Shown in pieces: positions 45,505-57,700 of a stretch of DNA of 64,000 bases (the stretch's first letter is position 1; every line of letters begins with the position of its first letter). Location: assembly GCA_036346405.1 (NCBI GenBank), contig CM070566.1, positions 49,293,268 through 49,357,267 on the forward strand. Direction: 5' to 3'. Source of the DNA: Phyllostachys edulis. Its lineage: Eukaryota > Streptophyta > Magnoliopsida > Poales > Poaceae. A model generated the notes under the pieces. That model saw nothing but the letters and a program-made list of their open reading frames with translations, was not told the origin of the DNA and ran no database searches. The translations under genes and the position numbers were made by a program.

Positions 45505-45660
45505 TCCATAATGCTTATCAACATGCATGCATGGTTATGGTAATGAGCGGGATCAGCAGAAGACTAGGGTGGAAATAAGGGCTCGTTTTCGGTGGACTTG
45601 GTGTTCCCTCGAAGTCATGCAGCACGGCAAGTACTAATCGAAGGATTGGGATTCTCTGTG
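45505..45660 (+). ncRNA. PHAS-17: phasiRNA-type locus split by the Copia element
   Basis: With the Copia element removed, ACATTATATATCACC (40163) would lie about 90 nt from a miR2118-like site at 45538-45559 (TGGTAATGAGCGGGATCAGCAG), the spacing seen in PHAS-12. The site has two seed differences. It ends where CACTA-X begins near 45660. Confidence 0.45.
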
Positions 45661-46125
45661 TTCTTGCGTCATATGTAACCGTTCGAGAGGTACATGGGAA
45701 TTCTCAAGTCCTACGTACGGAATCGATCTCGACCGGAGGGCAGCATCATCGAAGGTTATGCAACCGAAGAGGTCATTGAGTTCTGCGTCGACTACATGGC
45801 TCGTGGAACCGATAGGTGTGCCTCTATCTCGCCATGAGGGGAGATCGATGGTATCGGGACCATCGGAAGGAAATCAATCACTCCCGATCTGGATACGTAC
45901 GCTCAAGCCCATTTCACGGTCTTGCAACACATGACCCAAGTGTCCCCATACATCGACGAGCACAAAGACATGGTGCGCCAATAGAATCCAGACCGGTCGG
46001 AGGTTTGGATCACGAGAGAGTACAATCGTCGGTTCAACGAATGGTTAAAGGTGCGAATCATTGGGAGGTCATCAAGTGTGGATATCATGGGGATATGCCC
46101 ATGATCTTAGGATGATGAAACAATT
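45661..46125 (+). pseudogene. CACTA-X: C-terminal part of TNP2 transposase (DUF4218 region)
   Basis: With frameshifts and stops the + strand reads PFERYMGILKSYVRNRSRPEGSIIEGYATEEVIEFC-DYM, later PYIDEHKDM and WITREYNRRFNEWLKVRI. This is the DUF4218 block that follows the TNP2 domain in plant CACTA transposases. The N-terminal remainder of this copy is absent; the sequence starts at GTCATATGT next to PHAS-17. The LTR element at 46130 interrupts it downstream. Confidence 0.82.
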
Positions 46126-46129
46126 GGCA

Positions 46130-49100
46130 ATGTGGCTTTTGGTTTGAAGTTTCTTGTGTTTTCGACAAAGTTTCAGTTCTATCAGGTCAGTGGCGGTCTG
46201 ACCGGCTTTTGTGCTGAATGTTGATTTAAGTGGTGATTTGATTTTGGGATAGGTCATATCCATGTTTGTTAATGCATATGTGTTGCATATTGCATGTTTT
46301 GGCTAACGTGGGTCAAGTTGTGAAGAACTTGTTCCCGGATTCGTGTTTGCTTGTCTATTCTTTGTCAGTGTGGCTTGCGGGTCAATGACGGTCAACGGCG
46401 AGGAGGATCGGGACTAAGCTTGGAGAGCTGAGGTCCAGAACGATCATGGATGCCGGGTGAGGTCAAGTGACTCAAGCATGGCGCAGAATGGACAAGGATG
46501 ACCGAACGGGCGGTTCGGTGCGACTGGTTTGATCAAGCGGCGCGGGAGTCGTTGCAAGTGCTCAGTGGTGCCGGTGGGATCCGGACGGGAGAGACTTGAC
46601 GACATGGAGCCGTTGATCAACCTACACGTGACGAAGCAGGCGAGTGCTTCACACAGATGGACTCGGTCTTTTGGAAAAGATCGAGAAGGGGTATTTTGGT
46701 AATTTTACCAAATACCGCCTTGGTGACTTTTTGGCTAAGCCGCGGCGCGGGTCGGCGCATGGTGAAGCGGTTTAGATCAATCGAAATTGAAGACGGCGCT
46801 TTGAGATGCGTGCGTGTGTGTTCCGTTGTTGTTGGGCCTTAACGGAAGCTCATTAGGGTAAATCATCTAGAAGGTCTTTAGGGTTTGTTGTTGCCCTATA
46901 AAAGGAGCTGTGATGGTCATTTGTTGGGTTGGCTCTGCCCTACAAAGAAAAGCAGTGGCTTTAGGTTTAGGGCTTTTGGAGAGCCCCTGTGGCGGCGCTG
47001 TAGCTTCTCCCGAAAATCCGAGAGCCCGTGGCGGCGCGCTGGCCAGCATCGGTGCGCCTGGAAAAAGAAAAGCAGCGCGTTTGTAGAGCGCCAGGAGAGC
47101 GTCCCCGTAAAAATCGGACCCCTATGCGTCTGAATCCTGTTGAGGCTTTCTGAATCTTTGCCGCTGTTTCAGATTTTTCTATTGCCAGCAATTTGCCTTT
47201 TTAGATTTGTTTATTAGTTCGGATCTGCCATCATTGATCCATTTGAGTTTGCTTATTGCCTTGATTGCATCTCCCTGTGCTTGCGTTCGGCACTGTGAGG
47301 ACACAGCCTGTAGCTTTGAGTGCACAGAGAGAAAAATTCCTGTATGGCTTTGATTGCTTGGCTGCCAATGATGTGACTAAAGTTTCTCTGCTTGATGCTG
47401 TGATCGAAACTATCCAACGAGTTGATGGTTTTGTTTAGTTTTATCTCCTGCTGGCTACCTTCTTTTATTGACCGAATCTATAGCTGCTTGCTTTTGTTAA
47501 TCCCTGTGGCAGCGCCCTGAAGCCCAAAAATTGAGCGCCTGGGAAGTCCGGCAAAAACCGAAGTAATCGGCGGCTGCTTTATAGCTACTGTTCGGCTGCC
47601 TAATTGTTGAGTTGCTGTGCGTGTGACGCGTCCACAAGATCAGAGTTGCCGGCGTTTTGCTATTTGTATTGATTTGCTAGCCCTGTTCTCCCTACACTAT
47701 GGGCTGCTGTTTGGTGGAGGCGACCTGCTCCCCACGTGGAAATGAGAAAACCGGGCGGTGCTCTGTGACCGAATTGGTTTTTGTTTTGGGCGGCTCATTG
47801 ATGCATCTAAATTTCTGTTTCTCTCGATGTTGTGCCCTGCAGAATTAGGAGTCGGCGGTCGCTTAGAAGTTTTTGTTGCGCGTAGTAATCCTGTTTTACT
47901 TCTTGGATTTAAGAGATGCTGCGTTGCTCATGATGCTCTATTCTCAGAGACCAAGAAATCAAGGGCCACCGCTTAATCTAGAGTTTATAGTTTCTGTTTA
48001 TTCTGTTTTGCAATTGCTTATTTCGATTCGATGACTTCTTGTGGATTGTCGCGAGTTCTAGTAGATCACCGCTTTGCCTAATGCGTTTGATCGGCAATTT
48101 TATTGCCGCCAGCTTCTTGTTTGAGTTTTTAGTGCTTGGGCTTGCTTTGGTTCTTGTGATTGCTTGTCGGCTCGGCTCTTTGTGTTCGATGTTGGACATC
48201 CTGTGTGGGCTACAAATGTGCGTGTCGTCAAGGTCTTGAGATGATTTTATTCTTTTGCTTGAGGTTTGATCGGATTCAACACAGGTCATCCATTGTGCTC
48301 AGATATAGATCTTCATAGCTTTTATAGCTATTGGAGTGAAAGTAGTGTTGAGTTTGATTGAGGTGAAAAAGAGAAAGCGTCTATTCACCCCCCTCTAGTC
48401 GCCTTTCGCTCCTACAATTGGTATCGAGCCAAGTTTGCTCTTTTTTTATCTTTACTGATCTTTGAGCATGGCGACTAGTGTGAGGACTTGTGAGCGTTTC
48501 CTTGCATCTTGTCGTGGTTCTTTTACCAATGGTGTTGGCCGTAACAAGACATTTCAATTTATGATAAGTCTAATGGCGATGGAGGAGGAAGTCTCCTGTG
48601 ATATCTGTGGCAAATCCTTTTGTTTTGATTGTCCTAGTTTCAGGGATGAGTCACTTTTGGAGCCCGAGGAGAAGAAGCCCAGTGACGTATGCACAGCAGC
48701 TTTTGAGGATGAACATGATGGAGAGGATTTTGATGATGAGCCTTTTGATGATAGTGATGACTCTTATGAGGACGATCCCCTACTTGAGCTAAGCAAGGTG
48801 AGCAAAGAAAAACTTGTAAAAGTCTTATATTCATATGATCTTAAACTACTTGCTCTTATGAAGAAAGTAAAATTGTTAGAAAAAGAGAAGGGTGATTTGT
48901 CTCATGAGCTCTCCGAATTGAAAACCTCCATGAATGCTTATGATTCATTGCTTGTAGACATGGAGAACCTGAATAACTCTTTTGCATGCCTAAAATCTGA
49001 AAATGAAATATTGAGATTAAATGCTTCTATGCCATGTGATTCTTGTATTGCCTTACATCATGAACTTGACAATGCTAAGTTAGAAATAGGCAATCTTAAT

Positions 49101-50030
49101 TCTATGGCTAGAAATAATTGTGATTCTTGTGTAGGCATGCTTGCTGATTTTGAGAAGCTTAAATTGACTAATTCCATGCATCTTGAGCAATTAGAAAATG
49201 ATAGGGCTGAGATTATTGAAATTGAAGCTAGGCCTTGTAGCATGTGCTTAGAACATGAAAAATTGCTTAAGGATGGTTTAGTCTCTTGCAAGAATTGTGC
49301 TTGTTTAGAAGCTGAAATTGATGCTTTGAACTGCATGCTTAATTCGAAAGCATCATTAATTTCTTGCACATCTTGCATTTCATTGAAGAGCGAGGTTGAG
49401 TCTTTGCGCGATGATATGAGCGCCAAGTCATGTGACTCTTGTATTTGCCTTCACTCCGAGATTGATGTTTTTAAGATTTCTCTTACATCTTTGCATTCGG
49501 AGTTGGAGTCTTTTTGTGCTAAACATGAGTCACTTGATGTTGGTTTTTGTGGCTTCATTTTGGATAGCTCTTCTTTGGTGAGTTTGACTCTTTCGGACTC
49601 TTCTTGTGTTGTCCAACGGATTTCAAAAGACAAATGTGCTTCTTTCTCAAATGGTACTAAATCTTCAAAAGAAAAGTACCATTGCACATTTTGTAAGAAG
49701 AATGGACACACTCTTGGGTTTTGCTTTCGCCGTTTGAAACATGAGCGTCGAGTGCGTCATCGTACCTCTAGGAACACACATAGTCTTTCTCATGGCATGT
49801 GTGGGTCTAGTGCCGATGCGATCACAATTTGTGATGTTAGTTCTTCCAGGACTTCTTCTTTGAGCGACAATGGTGCTTCATTCTCTCGGACCGTGTCTAC
49901 TAGTAGATCTTTACACCATTGCTCATTTTGTGGGAAGAATGGACATCTTGTTGACTTTTGTTTCCGGCGTGCAAAACAGATGCGTCGAGCTCATGCTTCT
50001 AAGTCTCCTAGTAGACACGGGTCAGACGCC
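46130..50030 (+). mobile_element. truncated LTR retroelement carrying only a gag-like ORF
   Basis: The 5' LTR runs from about 46130 to CTCCTACA at 48416 (TATAAAAG box 46897-46904), followed directly by a primer-binding site TGGTATCGAGCC (48419-48430), one base off the usual initiator tRNA-Met form. A gag-like ORF follows. Protease, integrase, RT, polypurine tract and 3' LTR are absent; at about 50030 the sequence returns to CACTA-X without a visible LTR end, so a deletion removed the 3' part. The LTR style suggests a Copia Maximus/SIRE-type element, a tentative assignment. The exact LTR start is not resolved. Confidence 0.7.
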
Positions 50031-50045
50031 CTTCGCGCAGTATAG
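48462..50045 (+). CDS. gag-like Cys-rich coiled-coil protein with two zinc knuckles
   Basis: Open frame of 527 codons starting MSMATSVRTCERF 32 nt after the primer-binding site. Residues ~45-56 hold a CDICGKSFCFDC cluster; ~80-115 are strongly acidic (Asp/Glu run); ~115-370 are predicted coiled coil with about six CDSC/CxxC insertions at roughly regular spacing. Two CX2CX4HX4C knuckles (CTFCKKNGHTLGFC at ~407, CSFCGKNGHLVDFC at ~486) near the end are typical of gag nucleocapsid and bind RNA. The last ~5 codons are CACTA sequence after the deletion junction. Intact frame in an otherwise broken element; no pol. Could be translated if the LTR promoter works, but more likely a relic. Confidence 0.65.
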   Translation: MSMATSVRTCERFLASCRGSFTNGVGRNKTFQFMISLMAMEEEVSCDICGKSFCFDCPSFRDESLLEPEEKKPSDVCTAAFEDEHDGEDFDDEPFDDSDDSYEDDPLLELSKVSKEKLVKVLYSYDLKLLALMKKVKLLEKEKGDLSHELSELKTSMNAYDSLLVDMENLNNSFACLKSENEILRLNASMPCDSCIALHHELDNAKLEIGNLNSMARNNCDSCVGMLADFEKLKLTNSMHLEQLENDRAEIIEIEARPCSMCLEHEKLLKDGLVSCKNCACLEAEIDALNCMLNSKASLISCTSCISLKSEVESLRDDMSAKSCDSCICLHSEIDVFKISLTSLHSELESFCAKHESLDVGFCGFILDSSSLVSLTLSDSSCVVQRISKDKCASFSNGTKSSKEKYHCTFCKKNGHTLGFCFRRLKHERRVRHRTSRNTHSLSHGMCGSSADAITICDVSSSRTSSLSDNGASFSRTVSTSRSLHHCSFCGKNGHLVDFCFRRAKQMRRAHASKSPSRHGSDALRAV

Positions 50046-52706
50046 ATTCTTGACGCGGGAAGCACGGGACACCTTTGTGGCTATGAAAACGACGGCCGAA
50101 TTTAAGGAGCAAAGTGCGGCGCACAAAGCTCTTCAGACACGAAACACTCACCCGCACAGACTCGGCACCGCTGGGTATGGGGGTAAATACGAGGAATGGG
50201 CAACGGAGGAGCAGAACCCGTTTCCTGATGTCACAGACCCGCGTTCGCTAAGCTGGTTAAAAGTGAGGGCAAAAGTCTCGTCTTCGGACAGCATCTCTTT
50301 CACAAACTCGGTAGACCAGGAAGTGTCCCAACGTCTGGTAAATATGTCGAACTACCTAGTTAATAAGTCCATAACTTCATAGTGACTATAATAACATGAT
50401 GACCTCTTGCAGCGTGACTTGACTTCCTAAGCTTCCCAAGGCTCCTTCCATGCAGACAGGGAGAAGGATATACTATCTACGGCCTTGGGAAACAAGGAGC
50501 ACCCGGGTCGCACACGAGGCCTTGGGGTTAACGTACCTTGGAGTCATGGATTCACGGACGACTACTGCACGTATAGGAGTAGGAAGAGATCCAAGGCCGA
50601 GCACGACGACCGGTTGGTACAGATGATTACTAACAAATTTGAAGAAAAGATAGCAGAATTGCAGAGTCAACTGGAGATAGTACTCCTAAGCCGGTGATGC
50701 AAGCCGCCTGATAGTCGGGAGGCGGTCCTCCTCGACGTCGAGTAGCGTCGGCGTCGCAAGATAATTTCAACATGACGACGTCCGATTACCGATAGACGAC
50801 ATCCGATCACCGATAGACGACATCAAGGTAACGTACATCTATGGAATGCACCAAAGATAGACCTATAGGACGCCTTAGCTAATTGCGTATCGTTTTATAG
50901 GAGCCGACGCCGTGCAAGCTCCAAGTGAGGATGGATGGGTCCCTTTGTATTGAGGTCAAGCAGGGATGGTGTATCTATACGAGGAAGGGCGGTCAAAGAC
51001 GGGTGCCTAGTGGCGCAGGGTTACGCCAAGGTCCAGGTGGATATGGTACATGTCAATTTCCGAGCCATCCCGCTGAAGATTCGCCTGAACGAAGAGATCA
51101 TAACACTAGGGGATGCCGTCCTCTCTTTTATCCAGTGGCCTAAGAACAACATCGCCCTGGACCCAGCAGTGCCGCGATCTGGACACAACCATTCCTCTCC
51201 AACGGGACCCTCAATGACTCCACCTCATGTTTCGTCTCAGATGGCCACCTCTTCGATTCCCGTGGAGAAGACGCCGAAGGAACAGCAAAAGCGTGCCGAC
51301 GTATCGGTTCCCGAGTCGTCTCACAAAAAGATGCTGCCAATCGCTAAGGCCAAATCGAAATCAACGAACGTTAAGGCGCCTCCCAAGTCCGGGAAGTCCG
51401 GGAAGTCCGCGATACCCGGGAACTACATCATCGGAAAACCGTTGTGCTCCGACGCAGTATTAATGCACGCTGGATATGCTTGTCAGGCTTTGCATGCCTG
51501 GTACTTGGACAAGACCCAAAAGAAGGGGTGCGATACTGGAATCACCATCAGATACGAGGATAAGCATTTCTTCAACGAGACGAGGTACTTCGTCGTGGGC
51601 TTTAACAACCTATATGACCTATTCAACCTCGTTGGCCTCGACGTCTCGCTTCTACGATGTTGGACACTGTAAGTGCGTACAATCAAGTTCTACATTCATG
51701 TAATACCGATAAATATCACAACTCATTGCTTATGTATAGATACATGCTGAAACATGTCCGGCAATGGAAAGAACCGGTGGGTTTCCTCGACCCACATGTG
51801 GTATCATTGCAAACCATCCAAGAAGACTCGTCCTTCGTCGAGAAATACATAACGAGGTCATTGCTTCGTCGCATTTAACATGAAGTACATAGTGGTGCCC
51901 TACAACCATGGGTAAGTGTCACTACTTGCTATACAAATTTCATTTGTACTTTATACGCAGCACGAACTTAGGTTTAATGACTATAGCGACATACATGAGT
52001 AGGTACCACTGGATCCTTTTAGTTATTATACCCAAGAGGAACCATGTGATATACCTTGATTCCCTAAACCGCAACAAGCACGACTTCAACATTCTAAGAG
52101 GAATACTCGAGAGGTATGCTCATTTCCTCCTTACATAACTCTATTGTAGTGTTCATTCGTTTGAAATGGCCGAGGATAACTTTTTCGAATCATGTAGGTC
52201 GTTCATCAATTATGTTGCCAACAAAGGAATATACGATGGAAAGAGCGCCCAACTAACACACAGGATGGATTTTCCGGTACGCGCTACAACACGATAATCC
52301 TATATCATACTTCATAATAACGCGTCTCGAACTAACTATACCTATATATGTAATTCTATTTTTGCAGTGCCGCCAGCAAAAAGATGATGAGTTATGTGCA
52401 ATCTACGTCTGCTATCATATGCAGCTAATCCTTAGAGCTAGGAAGAAGGATCCTGAGGTTTGTCAATCTCGAAATAATTATTTCCTAATTATAAATTTAA
52501 ATATATATAGCTTACCACTTTACTCTTGGTAGCGACAGGTCTTGGATTTACAATGTGATTCACTCGTTGCGGAAGAGATCAAGGACATTCGAGGGAAGCT
52601 CTGCACCTTTATCAACACAGAAATCATTAACGACAATGGAGAGTTTCACTCTGTCGCCAACCGAGAGCATCACCCCGTCGACACCTCTCAACGTAAACAA
52701 TTGTAA
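50031..52706 (+). pseudogene. CACTA-X second gene: Transposase_24-like plus Ulp1-like cysteine protease
   Basis: Exons can be read with good splice sites. 50031-50335 (FLTREARDTFVAMKTTAEFKEQ, NTHPHRLGTAGYGGKYEEWA) and 50430-50695 (ALGNKEHPGRTRGLGVNVPW, YRSRKRSK) match the plant Ptta/En/Spm transposase family. 50905-51665 follows (EPTPCKLQV, frameshift near 50960, then AKVQVDMVHVNFRAI and GKPLCSDAVLMHAGYACQAL). 51780 onward is a C48/Ulp1-like peptidase: KYIVVPYNHG|, YHWILLVI (His), YLDSLNRN (Asp), QQKDDELCAIYVCYH (Gln/Cys). Donors at about 51911 and 52114 and acceptors such as TTTTTGCAG (52369) look intact. The 5' end is lost and at least one frameshift and one stop (near 50430) exist, so I call it a pseudogene, though the protease exons look preserved. 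Confidence 0.72.
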
Positions 52707-52925
52707 TCCAGTTGTAACTATAGCGACAATACTTGAACAAATGCGATCTTTTGTAATTTATTTTGAGTAATGATCACTTTGAGTTGTCAACAATTGATTA
52801 TCTCTAATGAATCTGTTTTTGTGCATGCTTGAATCTGTTTTTGTGCATGCTTGTTTTTAGAGGGCATGACTAGCAATTCCCGAGGCTAGCGAAAAACAAT
52901 AATATTGTGGTCGAGGGATGAGCTA

Positions 52926-53323
52926 TCACAGACGGTTTTTGTTAAAACCGCTCAGTGAAGGAATATCACGAGCGGTTATAAAACAAACCGTCAGTGATCG
53001 CGAATATCACAGAGCGGTTCTTAACAAAAGCCGCTCGTGATATTGAAAATCCTGACGGTTTTTCTTTAGAACCGCTCATGATATTCGCGATCACGAGACG
53101 GTTTTTCTTTAGAACCGTCTGTGATAGTCACAAATCACATACGGTTTTTAGTCCAAACTGTCTGTGATACTAGCCTTCACAGACGGTTTTTTAGTAAAAC
53201 CGCTCGTGATATGCGTATCACGAGCGGTTTTTACCGTTTGTGATAATGGCCTGTTATCACAGACCAACAAATATAGACGGTTCGGAAACCATCTGTGATG
53301 ACGGTTCCGAACCGTCTGTGATG
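52926..53323. repeat. CACTA subterminal repeat array 3
   Basis: About a dozen TCACAGACGGTTTTT / ACGAGCGGTT motifs and complements; both the GACGGTT and GAGCGGTT forms occur, in pairs facing each other. Directly followed by the terminal repeat ending at 53341. Confidence 0.82.
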
Positions 53324-53341
53324 TGGCTTCCTGTAGTAGTG

Positions 53342-54744
53342 TGCCGTCGGATGATGTCGATTGTGGTTTCGATTCAGATAGGCTGCACGATGATAATCTG
53401 GATCAGATGCTTCGCGTTGCAGAAAGAAACTATAGTGAGAGAGTTTGGTAAATTCGAGGGATTGATGGGGGACTCGGGGAAACCTTTGTTCCTGGGCTGC
53501 AAGCCGGAATATACAAGGTTCTCATTCGTGCTTGAATTGCTAAAATTGAAGGCAAGCAACGGTTGGTCCAACAAGAGTTTCACAGCGCTGTTAGGTCCCT
53601 TAGCAGATATGCTTCTGAATGGAAAAGAGTTGCCCAAATCCACCTACAAAGACAAGAATGTTCTTTGTCCATTAGGAATGAAAGTAGAAAGAAAACATGC
53701 ATGTCCGAATGACTGTATCCTCTACCGTAAAGAGTACACAAACATGCATGTATGTCCGCTGTGCAATGCATCCCGATACCAGTGTAAGAATCAATCAGAT
53801 GATGGTGAGGGAATCGAGGTGAAGAAAGGACCTCCTGCTAAGGTGGCGTGATATCTTCCTGTAATCGATCCCTGTCTGAAGCGATTTTTTGCGAACCCCA
53901 AAGGAGGCAAAACTGCTATGTTGGCACTCGGAGGAGCGTAAGCAGGATGGAAAGCTAAGACACCCCGCGGATTATACCTAGTGGAAAAACATCAATAGGA
54001 GGTTTGCAGACTTCGGTGCGGAACCGAGGAATATAAGGTTTGGATTGAGTGCAGATGGAATGAATCCTTTCGGTAACTTGAGCAGCCGACATAGCACTTG
54101 GCCCGTGACTCTCTGTATCTACAACCTTCCTCCTTGGTTGTGTATGAAGCGAAAGTATATTTTGCTATCAATACTTATCTATGGGCCGAGGCAACCTGAG
54201 AATGATATTGATGTTACCTAGCACCATTGATTGAAGATCTAAAAATACTATGGATCAAAGGGGTACATGTATGGGATGCGTACAAACGAGAGAACTTCAC
54301 TTTACGCTCCTTGTTATTCTGCACCATGAATGATTATCCTGCCCTTGCTAACCTATTGGGTTAGAGTACAAAAGGGGTCAAAGCCTGTACTCACTGCTTA
54401 GATGATACCGAGAGTGTGTGGCTGAAGCACTCGCACAAAACTGTGTACATGCGTCACCGTAGGTTCCTTCGGAGGGCTCACCCATACCGCAGGATGAAGA
54501 AACAATTCAATGAAGAGAAAGAGGACAGTTCAGCTCTAAGGCATTTATGCAGAAAAGAGGTCTATGATATGGTTAAGGATTTAGATGTTGTGCTCGAAAA
54601 AGGACGTAAATCGAGGACCCGTGAGAAGAAGTACATCTAGAAGACGAGATCAATATTTTGGGACTTGCCTTATTGGGAGCACATAGAAGTTTGCCACTGC
54701 ATCGACATCATGCACGTAGAGAAGAATGTATGCAATTAGAGGTA
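53342..54744 (+). pseudogene. CACTA-Y: N-terminal part of TNP2 transposase
   Basis: Begins directly at the CACTA-X end. Across frameshifts: SDDVDCGFDSDRLHDDNLDQM, FVLELLKLKASNGWSNKSFTALLGPLADML, KVERKHACPNDCILYRKEYTNMHVCPLC-ASRYQC, RRFADFGAEPRNIRFGLSADGMNPFG, STWPVTLCIYNLPPWLCMKRKYILL, YMRHRRFLRRAHPYRR, and HCIDIMHVEKNVC. This is the TNP2 family block order (ACPNDCILYR, GLSADGMNPF, LPPWLCMKRK). The residues before SDDVD are missing. Interrupted by solo LTR d after 54744. Confidence 0.88.
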
Positions 54745-57700
54745 TGTAACATCCCAATTCTGAAAATGAGGGGAAATTAAAACTTTTTCCTCAATTGAAT
54801 GTATTTGGATTTTTGTAGTTCTTGTAAAAGAATTGTGGGAATCAAATTCAAAATCTCCAATCAAAAACCTCCATTATAAAAATCTTGTGCCCACATCTGT
54901 AAAATATTTTTCCAAGGTTCTAGGGAAGCTTGGTAACCCCTCTGAATTTTCTCACAATTTTTAGAAATTGTTTGAATATTTTTGGGGGCAAGTCAAACCA
55001 GTCCATGTCTGGTCAAACCTCTTTTCGCAACCTTCTGAAATTTCTTGGGGAAAATGTATTGCACAAAAATCTCTGGAAATTTTATGGGAGGTCAATCTAT
55101 AAGCCATCAAGCCACTGTAAAAATTTCATAATTTTTAGAGTTGGTTGGATGCCTCAAATAAATCTTCAAGTCGGCTGTTCAAAAATTCAAATCTCAATCT
55201 GGCTTGTACTGTTTGTCCGGTTCAAGTCAGACTCGGGCTCGAGTCAAGTGACTCGGCCCAGTCAACTTAGCGTACCGACTCAAACCCCGGCTCGGGCGCG
55301 CTGGCTTTAACTCGTGGGCCGTTGGATCCTAATCGCACGGTCCACCTTCGCGTACCCCTTTGCCGATCTGATCCCGCCCCAACCGCACGATCTGAATCGG
55401 AGGGCCTCTGCGTCGTCGTCCTCCCCGCGTCTTTCTCGCGCACGCTCTCTCTGCGCCATGGACAGAGGAGTGGGAGAGCAGCGACGGGTCACTTCGGGCA
55501 AGCGTTCAACGGGTCGCTCTGCGCCGCATTTAATGCTCCTGCGTGCTCCTCCCCCGGAAGTCGCCGCTTACCTGCCCCCGTCGCCTCGGAGCTTCCCTTG
55601 ACCCGTGAGCACCCGAGGCATTCCTGTGCCGTTGCTCTCTCCCTCCTGTGCTACTTAAGCACCCGTGCCTGCGTCCTTGGCTTCCTTTGCACACCACCTA
55701 GCTCTAGCTAGCACTCTTGTTGCTTGTTCGAGCTCCCTTCACTCCATCTTTCTTGCCGCCATTGCCGCACCTCGGTAGCTCGGTGAAGGCGGTAACCCCG
55801 TGTCCCTTTCATTCGATCGCTGGCTCCCTCACCTCCCTCTCTCTTCGGTGGAGCTAAACCCTCAACTAATTTGGATTCACCCGTGCAGGCGGCAGCTCAA
55901 GTTGAGGAATCCCCTTTTTCGGCCGATTCTTCTGTTCTTCTTCTCCGCGGCCGGTGAGTGACTCTCTGCCAAATTCCTCGCTCGTGGAGTATCAGTGGAC
56001 CCCGTAGGCTCCATTTTGATATCGCGCACGTGTTTTGGTTGACCAGGGAAGGATCTCCGCGTTGCCGCCATTTGCGCCGCCACGACCTTCGTCATTGGGC
56101 AAACGAGCCACCTTAGACCCTCCGCGTCACTCGGGTGAGTCACTGGTAGCCTATAGTCGCTCGGGCACCCGCTGGAATGTTCGCTGCGGAGCTCTCCTTT
56201 GCTGTCATCATTTGCCGTAGCTTCGCCGCCGCTCCTCGCCGTCGCGCCGCCACTCCAGTCCACTCCAGTGAGTGTGAGTGATGCTGGCGTGACCACGATG
56301 CTATTGTGCACCCGTAGGTGCCCTTGGCACGCGTCGCCGTGGCCTGTGTCGCCGGTGAGCCGCCGGTGAGCGTCGCGGAAGTTTTGCCGGACGCGAAAAC
56401 AGGGCGTATTGTCGTCATTAATGCACAGTGATGACGGTCATTAAGGTGCTAATGATTGCTTAGCGTTAAGTGTGTCCCTAGCCGCCTTTGAGCTGTCACT
56501 GACTCGCGGGGCCCGCGTCTAAGTAAATCCCCTCATGCGTTTAAACCCTCTCGGGTCCCGCAGTCACTTACTTGTGGGCCCTTGGCACTGTGCGTGCGCG
56601 TTAAACGACTCAGCCCGTGACTCCAAGTCGCTGGCAAGGGGCCCCACGGTCGATGCTCCTGTTCATTTCACGAAGCGGCACATCGAGTGTCCACCGTTGG
56701 ATTTTCCATCGACGGTCCACGTTGGATGCCTCTCGCGCGCGCGCGCGCTGTTGACCAGATCGTGGGCCGCACGATCCAAAATCTGCGGCTCACAATCAGC
56801 CACGTCATTTATGTTTTGGTATTTCCCGTAAGCTTTATTTTCATACTGGAAAAGGCATTAAGCTTTAGAAATGCATATCTTTTGCATGTTAATTCATTTT
56901 TAGATGATTCCAGTCGTATTAATTCTGTTATAATCTCAACTTTAATCTAAAAATGTTTAGGAGATTAAAATGACTCCAGAAAAATATGAAAATAGGTTTT
57001 AATCCTGTTCAGCTTTATTAATTGTATTAAATTCCTGTTAAATTGTAAAATGCATAACAAATTCAGGTTAACTCCTTTTTAGTTGAAATCAATTTTGTTA
57101 ATTCTGTTATTAACTATACTTTAATCTAAAAATGGTTTTAATCATGTTATAGTTACAAGAATGTCCAGAATTAACTTTAACCTTGCATAGGCTTTAATTG
57201 TTTCTCTAGAAATCATTGTAACTTGTAAAATGCATAACTAATTATCTGTAAACTATTTTTGGGTGAATCCAATTTTGTTGGATTCCTCTAATAATGAACT
57301 TACTAAGAAAAATAGTTTTGAGCATGTTACTGTTTTCAGAAAGAATAATCATGCATTATAATTTTGTTCAAGTTCTTGTTTCAAAAATTAATAGAAGGTG
57401 CATTATAGCTCCAATTGAGATGAATCCATTTTGGCTGTTCATCTTATGAGGTGCTTATGCTACCTTAAAAATTTCAGCTTCACTACTATTCTAGAAAATT
57501 TTGCGATGAATAGTAACAAATTTCTAATTAAATAGGCTGAGCAGAATTGATTTCATCATATCTTTTGCATTAAGAATCCAAATCAATTGGTTCTTGTTGC
57601 TAAATTCATGATAAATCATTGTCTTGCTGCTGTAAAATTTTCATAGCATTCGGAGAAGTTTCTCTGTTGAGTCTTTTTGGTTTTTCGTTGTTCTTATCGG

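Larger units (their letters stand above)
45661..53341 (+). mobile_element. CACTA-X: 5'-truncated CACTA element with nested LTR element
   Basis: Components in order: TNP2 C-terminal part (45.66-46.1), nested retroelement (46.1-50.03), second gene with Transposase_24-like and Ulp1-like regions (50.03-52.7), subterminal array (52.93-53.32), terminal repeat CTTCCTGTAGTAGTG ending 53341. The 5' terminal repeat and N-terminal part of TNP2 are missing, so it cannot move by itself. The gene order is that of rice En/Spm-type elements. Confidence 0.8.
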
